Assembly: GCF_918698245.1 (NCBI RefSeq) | Contig: NZ_CAKKMS010000001.1 | Coordinates: 372,001 to 436,000, forward strand | From: Pedobacter sp. Bi126 | GTDB lineage: Bacteria > Bacteroidota > Bacteroidia > Sphingobacteriales > Sphingobacteriaceae | DNA: 64,000 bases | Direction: 5' to 3' | In this document: in pieces, positions 17,543 to 25,506 of the stretch | How the letters are laid out: each line of letters starts with the position of its first letter | Numbering within the stretch: the stretch's first letter is position 1 | Notes under the pieces: generated by a model | The model's database searches: none | What the model was told of the DNA's origin: nothing | The model's input: only the letters and a program-made list of their open reading frames with translations | Program-made: the position numbers and the translations under genes

Positions 17543-17715
17543 TAAGGTATCAAGTGCTTGTATGCTTGTGAACGTCCATTATTGATTTGACTGGAAGTCA
17601 CACGTACAAGATTTGATTTTGATGTAGAGTTGATTTTAACACAAGAATTTTTGGCCGAAACTGCACTGTTATAAGGTGCTTTATTTTGTCCGTATGAATT
17701 GTTATTGCTACCCAT
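17542..17715 (-). CDS. 57-residue Ser/Asn-rich small protein, first gene of a coupled pair
   Basis: Reads ATG at 17715 to TAA at 17544-17542, and shares its last base with the ATG of the next gene. The product starts MGSNNNSYGQNKAPYNS, has one Cys (KNSCVKI) and ends QAYKHLIP. Ser and Asn account for more than a quarter of residues. It is polar and has no membrane segment or signal peptide. Evidence that it is real comes from the exact stop/start coupling and the palindrome 20 bp upstream of its ATG. A precursor peptide, an antitoxin-like partner or a small chaperone are all possible; none is supported by a motif. Confidence 0.55.
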   Translation of the reverse strand: MGSNNNSYGQNKAPYNSAVSAKNSCVKINSTSKSNLVRVTSSQINNGRSQAYKHLIP

Positions 17716-17735
17716 GATAATTCTTTTAAGTGTAA

Positions 17736-17770
17736 AATAATAACAACGATCAATTTAAATTGTTATTATT
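17736..17770. promoter_or_regulatory. 11-bp inverted repeat upstream of the small-protein pair
   Basis: Perfect arms AATAATAACAA (17736-17746) and TTGTTATTATT (17760-17770) are separated by 13 bases that themselves contain the palindrome CAATTTAAATTG. They lie 21-55 bp upstream of the 57-residue gene's ATG. Position fits an operator; no T-tract argues against a terminator. No regulator gene is adjacent in the same unit. Confidence 0.45.
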
Positions 17771-17918
17771 CATTTCTACTTACTTATTGAGAGTGACTAA
17801 TTTTCATCAAAGTTAAAGTATTTTCATCATATTTCAATAAATATTCTTTTTCCCTATAATTGTAAATAAATATGTATCAAAACTTTATCAAAAAATTATG
17901 TAGAATATCTATTTAGCA

Positions 17919-18779
17919 CTAAAATACAAGCTTTAAAATATTCGCAAGCACAGGATTATGGTCATCGGCACGCCAATTAATCAATATATCGGTTTTAAAA
18001 GGCAAGGGAATAAACCGTAAGCCAGGACTTTGATGGTGCATATAAGAATCAGGCAAAATGGCTATTCCCAATCCCTTGCGTACGAGTGCAATAATTGTAG
18101 ATCCAAATTCTGAATGTAGAAATACATCAGGAACAAAATCGTAAGATTTGAAAAGTGCCTGAATAATCTCGCTATAGCTACTCCCCTCATCCTTAGTGGG
18201 CAGGATAAATTTTTGTGCTTTAAGGCGCTCCGTAGATAAATCTTCAAATCTTTTAAAAGAATGTGCTAACGGAACCACCAGCGCCAGATGATCAGAGTAG
18301 ATTTTTTTTGATTTAATCCCCTGCTCACTGGTAATATCCCTCGTAATGGCCAGATCAATTTTATAGTTCTTTAGAAAATCCAGCTGATTTTCATATAAAA
18401 CCTGTACCAACTTAATTTGAAGCTGTGGAAATGCCTGCGTTATCTTAGCCAAAATATCGGGCATGATAGAAGCCGATATTGAATCAGGATGTGCAATGGT
18501 AATGGTCCCGCGCTCGCCTAAATAGATCTGTTTTGCAAACTGATGGATATATTCGAGCTCACTTAACTCGACTTCCCATTTTTCTTTTAAGAATTTACCC
18601 GCCGGAGTGAGCTTCACATTACGCTTATTACGTTCGAAGAGCTGCAGACCCAATTCATTTTCGAGCGACTGAATTTGGCGGGTTAGGGCTGACTGCGTGA
18701 TATTTACCTTTTCAGCTGTTTTCCAATAATGAAGCTGTTCTGCCAGGGCCAAAAAATACTTGATTCGCTGAAGATCCAT
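17919..18779 (-). CDS. LysR family transcriptional regulator
   Basis: A 286-residue protein. The N-terminal winged HTH spans about 1-65 (LQRIKYFLALAEQLHYWKTAEKVNITQSALTRQIQSLENELGLQLFERNKRNVKLTPAG). The C-terminal periplasmic-binding-protein-like ligand domain spans about 90-286. It is divergent from the GNAT/EamA pair, and an 8-bp inverted repeat with LysR geometry overlaps its own start codon (18778-18800). That arrangement is typical of a LysR protein that represses itself and controls the divergent genes. The ligand is unknown; the target is probably the EamA exporter. Confidence 0.9.
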   Translation of the reverse strand: MDLQRIKYFLALAEQLHYWKTAEKVNITQSALTRQIQSLENELGLQLFERNKRNVKLTPAGKFLKEKWEVELSELEYIHQFAKQIYLGERGTITIAHPDSISASIMPDILAKITQAFPQLQIKLVQVLYENQLDFLKNYKIDLAITRDITSEQGIKSKKIYSDHLALVVPLAHSFKRFEDLSTERLKAQKFILPTKDEGSSYSEIIQALFKSYDFVPDVFLHSEFGSTIIALVRKGLGIAILPDSYMHHQSPGLRFIPLPFKTDILINWRADDHNPVLANILKLVF

Positions 18780-18800
18780 TAATGCAAAATACGCATTAAT
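18778..18800. promoter_or_regulatory. LysR-type operator between lysR-like gene and GNAT gene
   Basis: Arms ATTAATGC (18778-18785) and GCATTAAT (18793-18800) are perfect and separated by 7 bases, which satisfies the T-N11-A LysR box. The left arm includes the regulator's start codon (CAT on plus at 18777-18779), consistent with autorepression. The divergent GNAT gene starts about 50 bp further on. Confidence 0.55.
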
Positions 18801-18851
18801 AAATGAAAAAATAGCATTTTATTACATTTAAAGAGTTGTTACATTCGTGCC

Positions 18852-19397
18852 ATGGAGCAGATTATAATCGAAAGGGCAACCCTGGCTGATATCAACAAAT
18901 TACAGGAGATCGGGAGAACAACATTTTCTGAAGCTTTCGCGGAGGTAAACACTGAGGAAAACATGAAAGATTACCTCGAAAAAGGCTTTTCGGAAGAAAA
19001 ACTGAAAGCGGAACTGAGTAATCAGGATTCTCAGTTTTATTTTGCACAGCTTGATGGAAAAGTTATTGGCTATTTAAAGATCAACATTGGGCAGGCACAA
19101 ACCGAAAAACTGGATCCTGATGCACTTGAAATTGAGCGTATTTACCTTCTAAAAGCATTTTATGGTCAGAGAGTTGGCCAGCTACTGTATCAAAAGGCCA
19201 TTGATATTGCGCTTGAAATGCAAGCCAGTTATGTATGGCTGGGCGTATGGGAAGAAAATTACAGGGCATTAAGATTTTATGAAAAAAATGGCTTTACACC
19301 TTTCGGCAAGCATAAGTTTTGGCTTGGAGATGATGAACAAACAGATCTGATGATGAAAAAAGAATTGGTTAACGATCATGAATTAAAAGTATCCTAA
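18852..19397 (+). CDS. GNAT family N-acetyltransferase
   Basis: A 181-residue protein of the GNAT fold. The acetyl-CoA-binding motif A lies around residues 88-115 (ALEIERIYLLKAFYGQRVGQLLYQKAI, with the Q/RxxGxG/L type loop GQRVGQLL). Motif B follows with YVWLGVWEENYRALRFYEKNGFTPFGKHKFWLG. The family transfers acetyl groups to amines of small molecules or proteins. It overlaps the next gene by one base (TAATG), so they form an operon with an EamA exporter under a divergent LysR regulator. Such trios often deal with toxic small molecules, which is inference. Confidence 0.88.
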   Translation: MEQIIIERATLADINKLQEIGRTTFSEAFAEVNTEENMKDYLEKGFSEEKLKAELSNQDSQFYFAQLDGKVIGYLKINIGQAQTEKLDPDALEIERIYLLKAFYGQRVGQLLYQKAIDIALEMQASYVWLGVWEENYRALRFYEKNGFTPFGKHKFWLGDDEQTDLMMKKELVNDHELKVS

Positions 19398-20299
19398 TGG
19401 AAAAAAGAAACCTCTTTTTGATTTTATTGATACTGGGTACTGCGTTCTGGGGAATTTCATTTTCTGTTACCAAGCTTGCTATCGGACAGCACCAACCTGT
19501 TTTGTTTTTGTTCTACCGTTTTTTACTCGCCACAATGGTTCTATCGGTTATTTTTTGGAAATATGTAAAAAAGCTTGATTCGACCGCTATTAAAACTGGC
19601 GCAAGTTTGGCTATTCCGCTGGTACTTGGCATTTATTTGCAAACACTGGGTATCACACATACATCGGCATCGCAATGTTCATTTGTAGCCGGAATAACCG
19701 TTGTAATGATTCCGGTGATTAAACTTGTTATTTATCGAAAACCTGCAGCACTAAAAATATGGATTGCGGCATTTACAGCGCTAATTGGGCTTTTTGTAAT
19801 ATCGGTTACTGATAAATTCAACATTGGAACCGGAGATTTATACACTATCGTCGGCGCTTTTTGTTTCGCCATATATTTAATCCAGATTGAAAAAGAATCG
19901 ATAGCAGGCGACATTATCCCTACCATTGTACCTATGTTTGCCACTTGCGCCATATTAACTTTTCTATTAACATTTATTCAAGGAAACGCCACCTGGATTC
20001 CTCAGCAAGAAACATTTTGGATTGGAATCATTTTTTGTGCGCTATTTTCAACGGCATATATGTACACCATATCGAATATTTCTCAAAAGTACATTAGCGC
20101 CGAAAGGGTATCCATCATCTATCTTTTCGAACCTATTTTCGGCGCTTTCGCAGCACACTTTATTTTGGGAGAAGAAATTACGTCAAGGTTATTGATTGGA
20201 GGCGGAATGATATTTCTGGCAACACTGATCTCCGAACTGAAGTGGCGAATGCCAAATCCATTTGCAATGCTTAAGGTATCGAAGGAGAAAAAATATTAG
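19397..20299 (+). CDS. EamA/DMT family transporter
   Basis: A 300-residue inner-membrane protein with ten predicted helices in two EamA repeats. It begins MEKRNLFLILLILGTAFWGISFSVTKLAIG, with the second repeat starting at about GDLYTIVGAFCFAIYLIQIEK and the conserved FLFEPIFGAFAAHFILGEE-like region (here IYLFEPIFGAF) near 245. Drug/metabolite transporters export amino acids, nucleosides or xenobiotics. It overlaps the GNAT gene by one base and ends 41 bp before a palindromic repeat. The substrate is unknown. Confidence 0.9.
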   Translation: MEKRNLFLILLILGTAFWGISFSVTKLAIGQHQPVLFLFYRFLLATMVLSVIFWKYVKKLDSTAIKTGASLAIPLVLGIYLQTLGITHTSASQCSFVAGITVVMIPVIKLVIYRKPAALKIWIAAFTALIGLFVISVTDKFNIGTGDLYTIVGAFCFAIYLIQIEKESIAGDIIPTIVPMFATCAILTFLLTFIQGNATWIPQQETFWIGIIFCALFSTAYMYTISNISQKYISAERVSIIYLFEPIFGAFAAHFILGEEITSRLLIGGGMIFLATLISELKWRMPNPFAMLKVSKEKKY

Positions 20300-20340
20300 G
20301 CTTATTTTATTAAGCTAGGAGTTCGGCACAAGAATAATAA

Positions 20341-20412
20341 TTTAACCACAGATAGGAAGGATGCACACAGATATGAAAATCCGTGTTTATCTGTGTGCAT
20401 CTGTGGTTAAAA
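20341..20412. repeat. Palindromic TTAACCACAGAT repeat without internal gene
   Basis: A 72-bp element begins TTTAACCACAGAT and ends with the reverse complement. A second paired segment, GCACACAGATA, lies inside each arm, offset by a 9-base bulge in the left arm. The ends match those bracketing the GxxExxY gene at 55733-56226, so this looks like the same repeat family with no gene inside. It lies between the convergent EamA and SWIM genes, where it may also act as a terminator-like hairpin. Confidence 0.7.
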
Positions 20413-20511
20413 ACGCCTAACTTAACATCATTGAGCATCTGTAGAGGCGGTACCTGATTTTAGGAATTGTTATTGCTAGCTTATAGATACACCTTAAGGA
20501 AAATTGTCTTT

Positions 20512-22170
20512 TTAGTTCGCTGCAACTTTAACCGCATTGTTCTGCAACATCATTCTGGTTGCCAAAATGTGCTCACAAGGTCCTTTCTTAAGTTTATTGC
20601 TCAGATAAAAAGCGCATTCGCAGGTACCTTCAATTAAGCGCTGATCTTTATCAATCAAAGCCAGCGTACTAAAAGTTTCGTTTTTAGTTTTCACTTTACC
20701 CTTTATTTCAAGTACATCATTTTCTATTTTGGTGGCTATTTTCACATGATCTTTCGTTATAAATTCGTTCGCAATTTTTTCTTGCTCGCTACCAAAACGT
20801 AAAGCAGTAAAATCAAGCGGTTCCTGGCTTAGCTCTCTTACACGATAAACACCCTGTTTCAAATCGTAAATTACACGCCCCGCCTGCGTGTAAGCTGTTA
20901 ACGCCGACGAAACCACAGCAGCGCTTAGTCCGGTTTTTGTTGTTATTTCTGCTGTCGATGCAAACCAGGTTTCTTTTAAAGTAGTAAAAACCTGTTGTTT
21001 GGTTAATATATCTACATTTCCACGAGGTGCCATTAAGTCGAAATTACCGGCCCTGCTCCAATCGTTATTTGTCCAGCCTGATAATCCAAGCGTAAAAGTC
21101 ATATCGCCTAAATCGGCCATAAAAAAAGAAGGCAAACCAGAACCCAATAAAACAACTTTAAAACTTTTTGCAATCGGAATTAAACGTTCCAGAATCATCA
21201 ACCTTCTTCTGCCCCAAATTCTAATTGTCTTTTCCTCCGAACCGGTGTAAATAGAGCGATGGAAAGTTAAGGTTTCATACCAAGGCTCAATAACCAGGCG
21301 TACTGGTTGGCCTGGCGCTAAAATAAACCGTAAAGCACGTGGCCCAGCAGTTTCTTTAAAACGGCGTAAGTATTGGCAAAGACTAAAAACATCCATCGGA
21401 TGCAATTCGAATGCAGTTGCGGGCAAAGTCATTGCTGCACTCACCTGCAAAAAGCCCCTCACCCACGAATCTGGTAAATCTATTTTAACCTCTTTATAAA
21501 CCTCTTCGTTAGTGGTTTTCGCCTCAAATCCCGAAGGATCAATTTTAAATGATGTATCCTTATAACCCCTTATTTTTTGAAATTCGCCATATAATTCTGC
21601 CGAGTAATCAATATTGGTCGTACCACATTTAAATTCATTAATTTCTGTAAACACATTATAGTTACAGCTTAGCTTGCCATATGAAGACTCATCTTGACTA
21701 AAACATTCGAAAAACAACTCATCAGGATGGACAGTGATCACAGGATCAAGAACAACCCATGCATCGCGATCATTTTTATACAAGTAATCGAAGTACCTAC
21801 TCTTTGCTTTGTTAAATGGCCCTAGTACCCGATCTTTTTCCCGATAAATCTGCTTTAAATCATTTCTAATTTCTTCAATGCGATTTCTCACCTGTTCAAT
21901 CTGGAAACCAGCCATGTATTCGCCTAACCAAAGTTTTTCCTGTTCTTCTGCCCAGGCTTTATATTCAGCTTTATCTTTTGGTTTGTAACGAAGGTCGGAA
22001 ACAACTACATCATGCAATGCAGATATTGCCTCGCGAAACGCAATCTTTTTATTTAATTTTCCAACAAAAAAAGTTGGATCACGCAGTGCATCAGGCGCAA
22101 AACGCATTGCTGTTTCATTCGTATCATTACTGATGGAAGTATTTCCGTTATATTTATAATTGAATAACAT
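20512..22170 (-). CDS. Winged-helix plus SWIM zinc-finger protein, retron accessory gene
   Basis: A 552-residue protein. A SWIM zinc finger lies near the C-terminus: CEC at 517-519, then Cys532 and His534 (CxC...CxH). Before it, about residues 395-455 read as a winged helix (STAEITTKTGLSAAVVSSALTAYTQAGRVIYD), giving a WH-SWIM arrangement. Its ATG overlaps the end of the WGR/HEAT gene by 17 bp, so the two are coupled. The three-gene order reverse transcriptase, HEAT/ARM-repeat protein, WH-SWIM protein is what I recall for type XIII retrons. It may bind DNA or RNA and act as effector or sensor; its function is not shown here. Confidence 0.85.
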   Translation of the reverse strand: MLFNYKYNGNTSISNDTNETAMRFAPDALRDPTFFVGKLNKKIAFREAISALHDVVVSDLRYKPKDKAEYKAWAEEQEKLWLGEYMAGFQIEQVRNRIEEIRNDLKQIYREKDRVLGPFNKAKSRYFDYLYKNDRDAWVVLDPVITVHPDELFFECFSQDESSYGKLSCNYNVFTEINEFKCGTTNIDYSAELYGEFQKIRGYKDTSFKIDPSGFEAKTTNEEVYKEVKIDLPDSWVRGFLQVSAAMTLPATAFELHPMDVFSLCQYLRRFKETAGPRALRFILAPGQPVRLVIEPWYETLTFHRSIYTGSEEKTIRIWGRRRLMILERLIPIAKSFKVVLLGSGLPSFFMADLGDMTFTLGLSGWTNNDWSRAGNFDLMAPRGNVDILTKQQVFTTLKETWFASTAEITTKTGLSAAVVSSALTAYTQAGRVIYDLKQGVYRVRELSQEPLDFTALRFGSEQEKIANEFITKDHVKIATKIENDVLEIKGKVKTKNETFSTLALIDKDQRLIEGTCECAFYLSNKLKKGPCEHILATRMMLQNNAVKVAAN

Positions 22171-25100
22171 GCGCTTCGTTTTTGATGATGAGATGCATAT
22201 CCAAATCAGGATATTGCGTTTTAATTTTTGTTAAAATATCGATGCAAACAGCCTTATCCTGAATGGTTGATTGGGCTGAAACATCATCCAAAATACTTAT
22301 TGCCCAAATTGCAGTTTCCACATCCTTTATCGATTCCTGATGTAGAAAGTTAAAAATACGATCCTTAGCAACCCTACCTTTGTTAACACGGGTAAGTGCC
22401 GAACGGAAATAAAACGTTAACTCCCGCAGCAAATCAGGTTTATCTTTAGCGTACATGGATAGGTAGCTACTTACAAAAGCCTGAACATTTACACTTGGAT
22501 GCTCGCTTAATTTCGTTAAATAATCTAAGGCATGTTCTACATTGAAAAACCGGGTAATCATTTCCTTGCCAAAGCTTTCAACATCTGGCCTGATCGAATC
22601 TACAATTCCAATTAAAGTATCCGGGTCCCAATCTGCTTCAATAAACTCAGTTTTAAAAAAATGAAATGCAAAAGCCCTGGTATCGTCCCATTTCGAATCT
22701 AACAGGTAAAGTGACTGATTCCTTTCCGCTCTGATTCGTGATACATGTTGCTTGAAATAATTCCAGCTCCATTGGCGGATGGCAAGGATTTCATGACTAC
22801 CAAAAGAAATAATCTGCCGCAAAGAAAAACGATCCGGGTTACCATAAGCTTTCAGGATTTCATACCCTGCCAACTGACTAATCCGGTACTGGGCATGAAT
22901 CAGTTTTGTAATATCTTTCGGTTGTAAGCCACTGCTCCAATATTGCTTTAAATTTTGCAGTAAAAATTCGCTTAACCTCGTATGTGCACCTTCAAACTTC
23001 TCTTTACGCATCAAAGCATAAGCAAAATGTGGCACAATAGCATTCCCAATTTCGGATTGATGAGCAAATAGCTTCCCGATAATTTTAAATACAGCATCCA
23101 AAACTTTCTCATCGCTACTATCAATGAGACTGAGTAACAATTGGATATTTTCAACAATAAAATGCTCAGGGTATTGATTTAACAGCTCGATACCACCATC
23201 GCGAACTTCAGGAAATTCACTAAGCAATAACATTTTTGTTAAAGAGATCGGAATTTCCGTTGGAGAAACCTTTTTAACCTTATGCAGTAATATTTTCGTC
23301 GCCAAAATTTTATTGGCATTTAATCCCGATGATATTAACTGCTCTACAATATTCCAGCTCAATCTTTCCATTTGCGTTTCAGCAAACAAAGCTAAACGAT
23401 CAATAGCATTTTTAGCTTGAAGATTGTTGTCGTCTGTATTTTCAAAATGAAGCAGTTCGGTAATTACTTTACCTAAAACAGCCTGTTTCCTATCCTCAGA
23501 AAACAGGTATTTCTGCAATGTTTCATTGATCCAATTTTTGCTTTCCTCTTGGGCGTTGAATAGCACAATCAACAAAAATTCAATATCATTAAAATACAGT
23601 TCGATATTTCGGCTAACCAATTCTTGCGCCCAAAGCCTGGCGTTTCTACTATTGCAAGCCAATATTTCGGCAACAAAAACAGGGTTTTGAGCAAGCTTGC
23701 TTTCTCCGTTTTTCAGTATTTCAAATCCGAACTGATTTGGCAAATCGAATTTACTATTTAGTAATTGCAAAATCGAACGTTCATCAAAACGCTGAATAAT
23801 CTCTTCGTATTGTGGATGAGCAGTTAACCTTTCGTAAGCAAAAAGATGTATTCTATCCATCTCAGCTTGCATCAACAATTGTATATAAGCTTGAGGCATA
23901 GCATCCCAAAGCTCGGGGTACAGCTCCAAACGGGGCACACTTTTCACCTCTGTTTTTGGAGTAGTATCTTGCTCAACCACTGGCAAAGGTGGTGGTATTA
24001 CATTTTTCTTACCAAATAAGCTTTTAAAAATATTCTTAGCCGCATCAATTACTGAAACACCGTTGTCACTGTTAAAACCTGTATTTGATCTGGCAGCTAC
24101 CGCTCGAACATTGGCCGCGTTGTAATAATAATCAGGGCTGGTTACCGTTCTACTGTTGATTATAAACCTTAAATTAGATTGCAATTGGCGCTTCGGATCA
24201 TTCCCAAAAAGGATGGTAGAAAGCAGTAATGATTCCGAACATTCGGGATAATTGACAATTACATAAGCGTATTGTTTCGTTTTATAATTATACCGCCCAT
24301 ATTCGCTTAATGGCTTCTCTTCAGCAATAGAATAATCTTTTTCTTTATACTGCAGTAAAGTATTAACTGCAAGTTTTAAATATGCAGATGCATCATTAGT
24401 TGCCCCAGTATTTTTAAGAAATTCGACTGCATTTTTCTGAAAATAGGTTTTAGTGTATTGCGAAAATGCGAGCTTACTATCTTTATTTTTAAGCTCTGCA
24501 CCTACCTTAACTGTGAGGTCTATAGCTGTTAAATATTGCCTGTAATTAGAATCAAGCGAATATGTTCGCCTAAACATAGCGGGTTGTTTCTCGAAGCCAT
24601 AAAATAAAATAGCCAAAGTTGTTACATCGTTTCTTAATTGCGCCAGCTTATAAATTGCCCTTAGGTGTTTAAAAAACGGTGGTTTGTACGGGCAGGCTTT
24701 CAATATACTATTAAGTATGGGCAATAAAGTTGGCTGCACTTTGCATAATAAATAAAGAGTGGTAAAATAATCTACCTCTTTATCTTTTAAATTTTGATCT
24801 AAAGTAGCCTTAAGCAAATCTAAATCATCTGTTTCTACAGCATATCTTATTTCTGCAGGTAGCTTCTCTAATAGCAGATTAATAATCTTTTGCTGCTCAG
24901 CATCCCTAGTAATCGTCAGGAGCCCCTCAAAAGCCATGTTTACAATATGACTTTTTTGCTTAATATTATTAGCCAAAGCTATAAACAGTGGCCCGGCTGT
25001 AACCGCATTTAATTTTGTTAACGCATATAAGGCCGCGTAAGTTTGCATTTCGTTCCCTCTTGTTGCCAGCTTGATGATAAACGGAATAGCCTCTTGCACG

Positions 25101-25495
25101 TTTAACATGCCGGCTTTCCAAATTACCCGACTGGTTTTCCATTCGGTTCTGAAACTGTTTCTACCAACTACAGCATCTTGCAGGCGCTGCAAAATTGTAC
25201 CATTTAAAGTATCAGGCTCAACCGCATCTAAGGATGGGAGTTCCATAAATACTTCCGTTTCGGTCTGATAACCTTTTTTGCGTTTTTCGTTTTCCAATTC
25301 TGCAAAAAGTACTTCAGCATTAGCTAAAGGTAATGCAGCAGGTGTTTTAGTTCCTTCTTTAAGTGTACTTCCTCTTCTACCGTATCTAAAATTCACTAAG
25401 CATTCGTTTGCAGAAAGCTCGCAAAGATCAATCTCATATACCTTATCAGATTTCCCTTCTTTAAAAAATAATTTACTTTGTTTAATGAGTTTCAT
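22154..25495 (-). CDS. WGR-domain / HEAT-ARM repeat protein, retron accessory gene
   Basis: A protein of about 1113 residues. The first 75 residues are a WGR domain (KLFFKEGKSDKVYEIDL...VNFRYGRRG, here with YGR in place of WGR). The rest is a long series of helical repeats resembling HEAT/ARM units, and is related to MolR-type proteins. I chose ATG 25495 (MKLIKQSKLFF) over an upstream frame start at 25525 because it avoids overlap with the RT gene and matches WGR N-termini. It follows the reverse transcriptase by 11 bp and overlaps the SWIM gene. WGR domains of PARP-like proteins contact DNA, so nucleic-acid sensing is plausible inference. Confidence 0.85.
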   Translation of the reverse strand: MKLIKQSKLFFKEGKSDKVYEIDLCELSANECLVNFRYGRRGSTLKEGTKTPAALPLANAEVLFAELENEKRKKGYQTETEVFMELPSLDAVEPDTLNGTILQRLQDAVVGRNSFRTEWKTSRVIWKAGMLNVQEAIPFIIKLATRGNEMQTYAALYALTKLNAVTAGPLFIALANNIKQKSHIVNMAFEGLLTITRDAEQQKIINLLLEKLPAEIRYAVETDDLDLLKATLDQNLKDKEVDYFTTLYLLCKVQPTLLPILNSILKACPYKPPFFKHLRAIYKLAQLRNDVTTLAILFYGFEKQPAMFRRTYSLDSNYRQYLTAIDLTVKVGAELKNKDSKLAFSQYTKTYFQKNAVEFLKNTGATNDASAYLKLAVNTLLQYKEKDYSIAEEKPLSEYGRYNYKTKQYAYVIVNYPECSESLLLSTILFGNDPKRQLQSNLRFIINSRTVTSPDYYYNAANVRAVAARSNTGFNSDNGVSVIDAAKNIFKSLFGKKNVIPPPLPVVEQDTTPKTEVKSVPRLELYPELWDAMPQAYIQLLMQAEMDRIHLFAYERLTAHPQYEEIIQRFDERSILQLLNSKFDLPNQFGFEILKNGESKLAQNPVFVAEILACNSRNARLWAQELVSRNIELYFNDIEFLLIVLFNAQEESKNWINETLQKYLFSEDRKQAVLGKVITELLHFENTDDNNLQAKNAIDRLALFAETQMERLSWNIVEQLISSGLNANKILATKILLHKVKKVSPTEIPISLTKMLLLSEFPEVRDGGIELLNQYPEHFIVENIQLLLSLIDSSDEKVLDAVFKIIGKLFAHQSEIGNAIVPHFAYALMRKEKFEGAHTRLSEFLLQNLKQYWSSGLQPKDITKLIHAQYRISQLAGYEILKAYGNPDRFSLRQIISFGSHEILAIRQWSWNYFKQHVSRIRAERNQSLYLLDSKWDDTRAFAFHFFKTEFIEADWDPDTLIGIVDSIRPDVESFGKEMITRFFNVEHALDYLTKLSEHPSVNVQAFVSSYLSMYAKDKPDLLRELTFYFRSALTRVNKGRVAKDRIFNFLHQESIKDVETAIWAISILDDVSAQSTIQDKAVCIDILTKIKTQYPDLDMHLIIKNEAHVIQL

Positions 25496-25506
25496 ATACA
25501 AAACGT

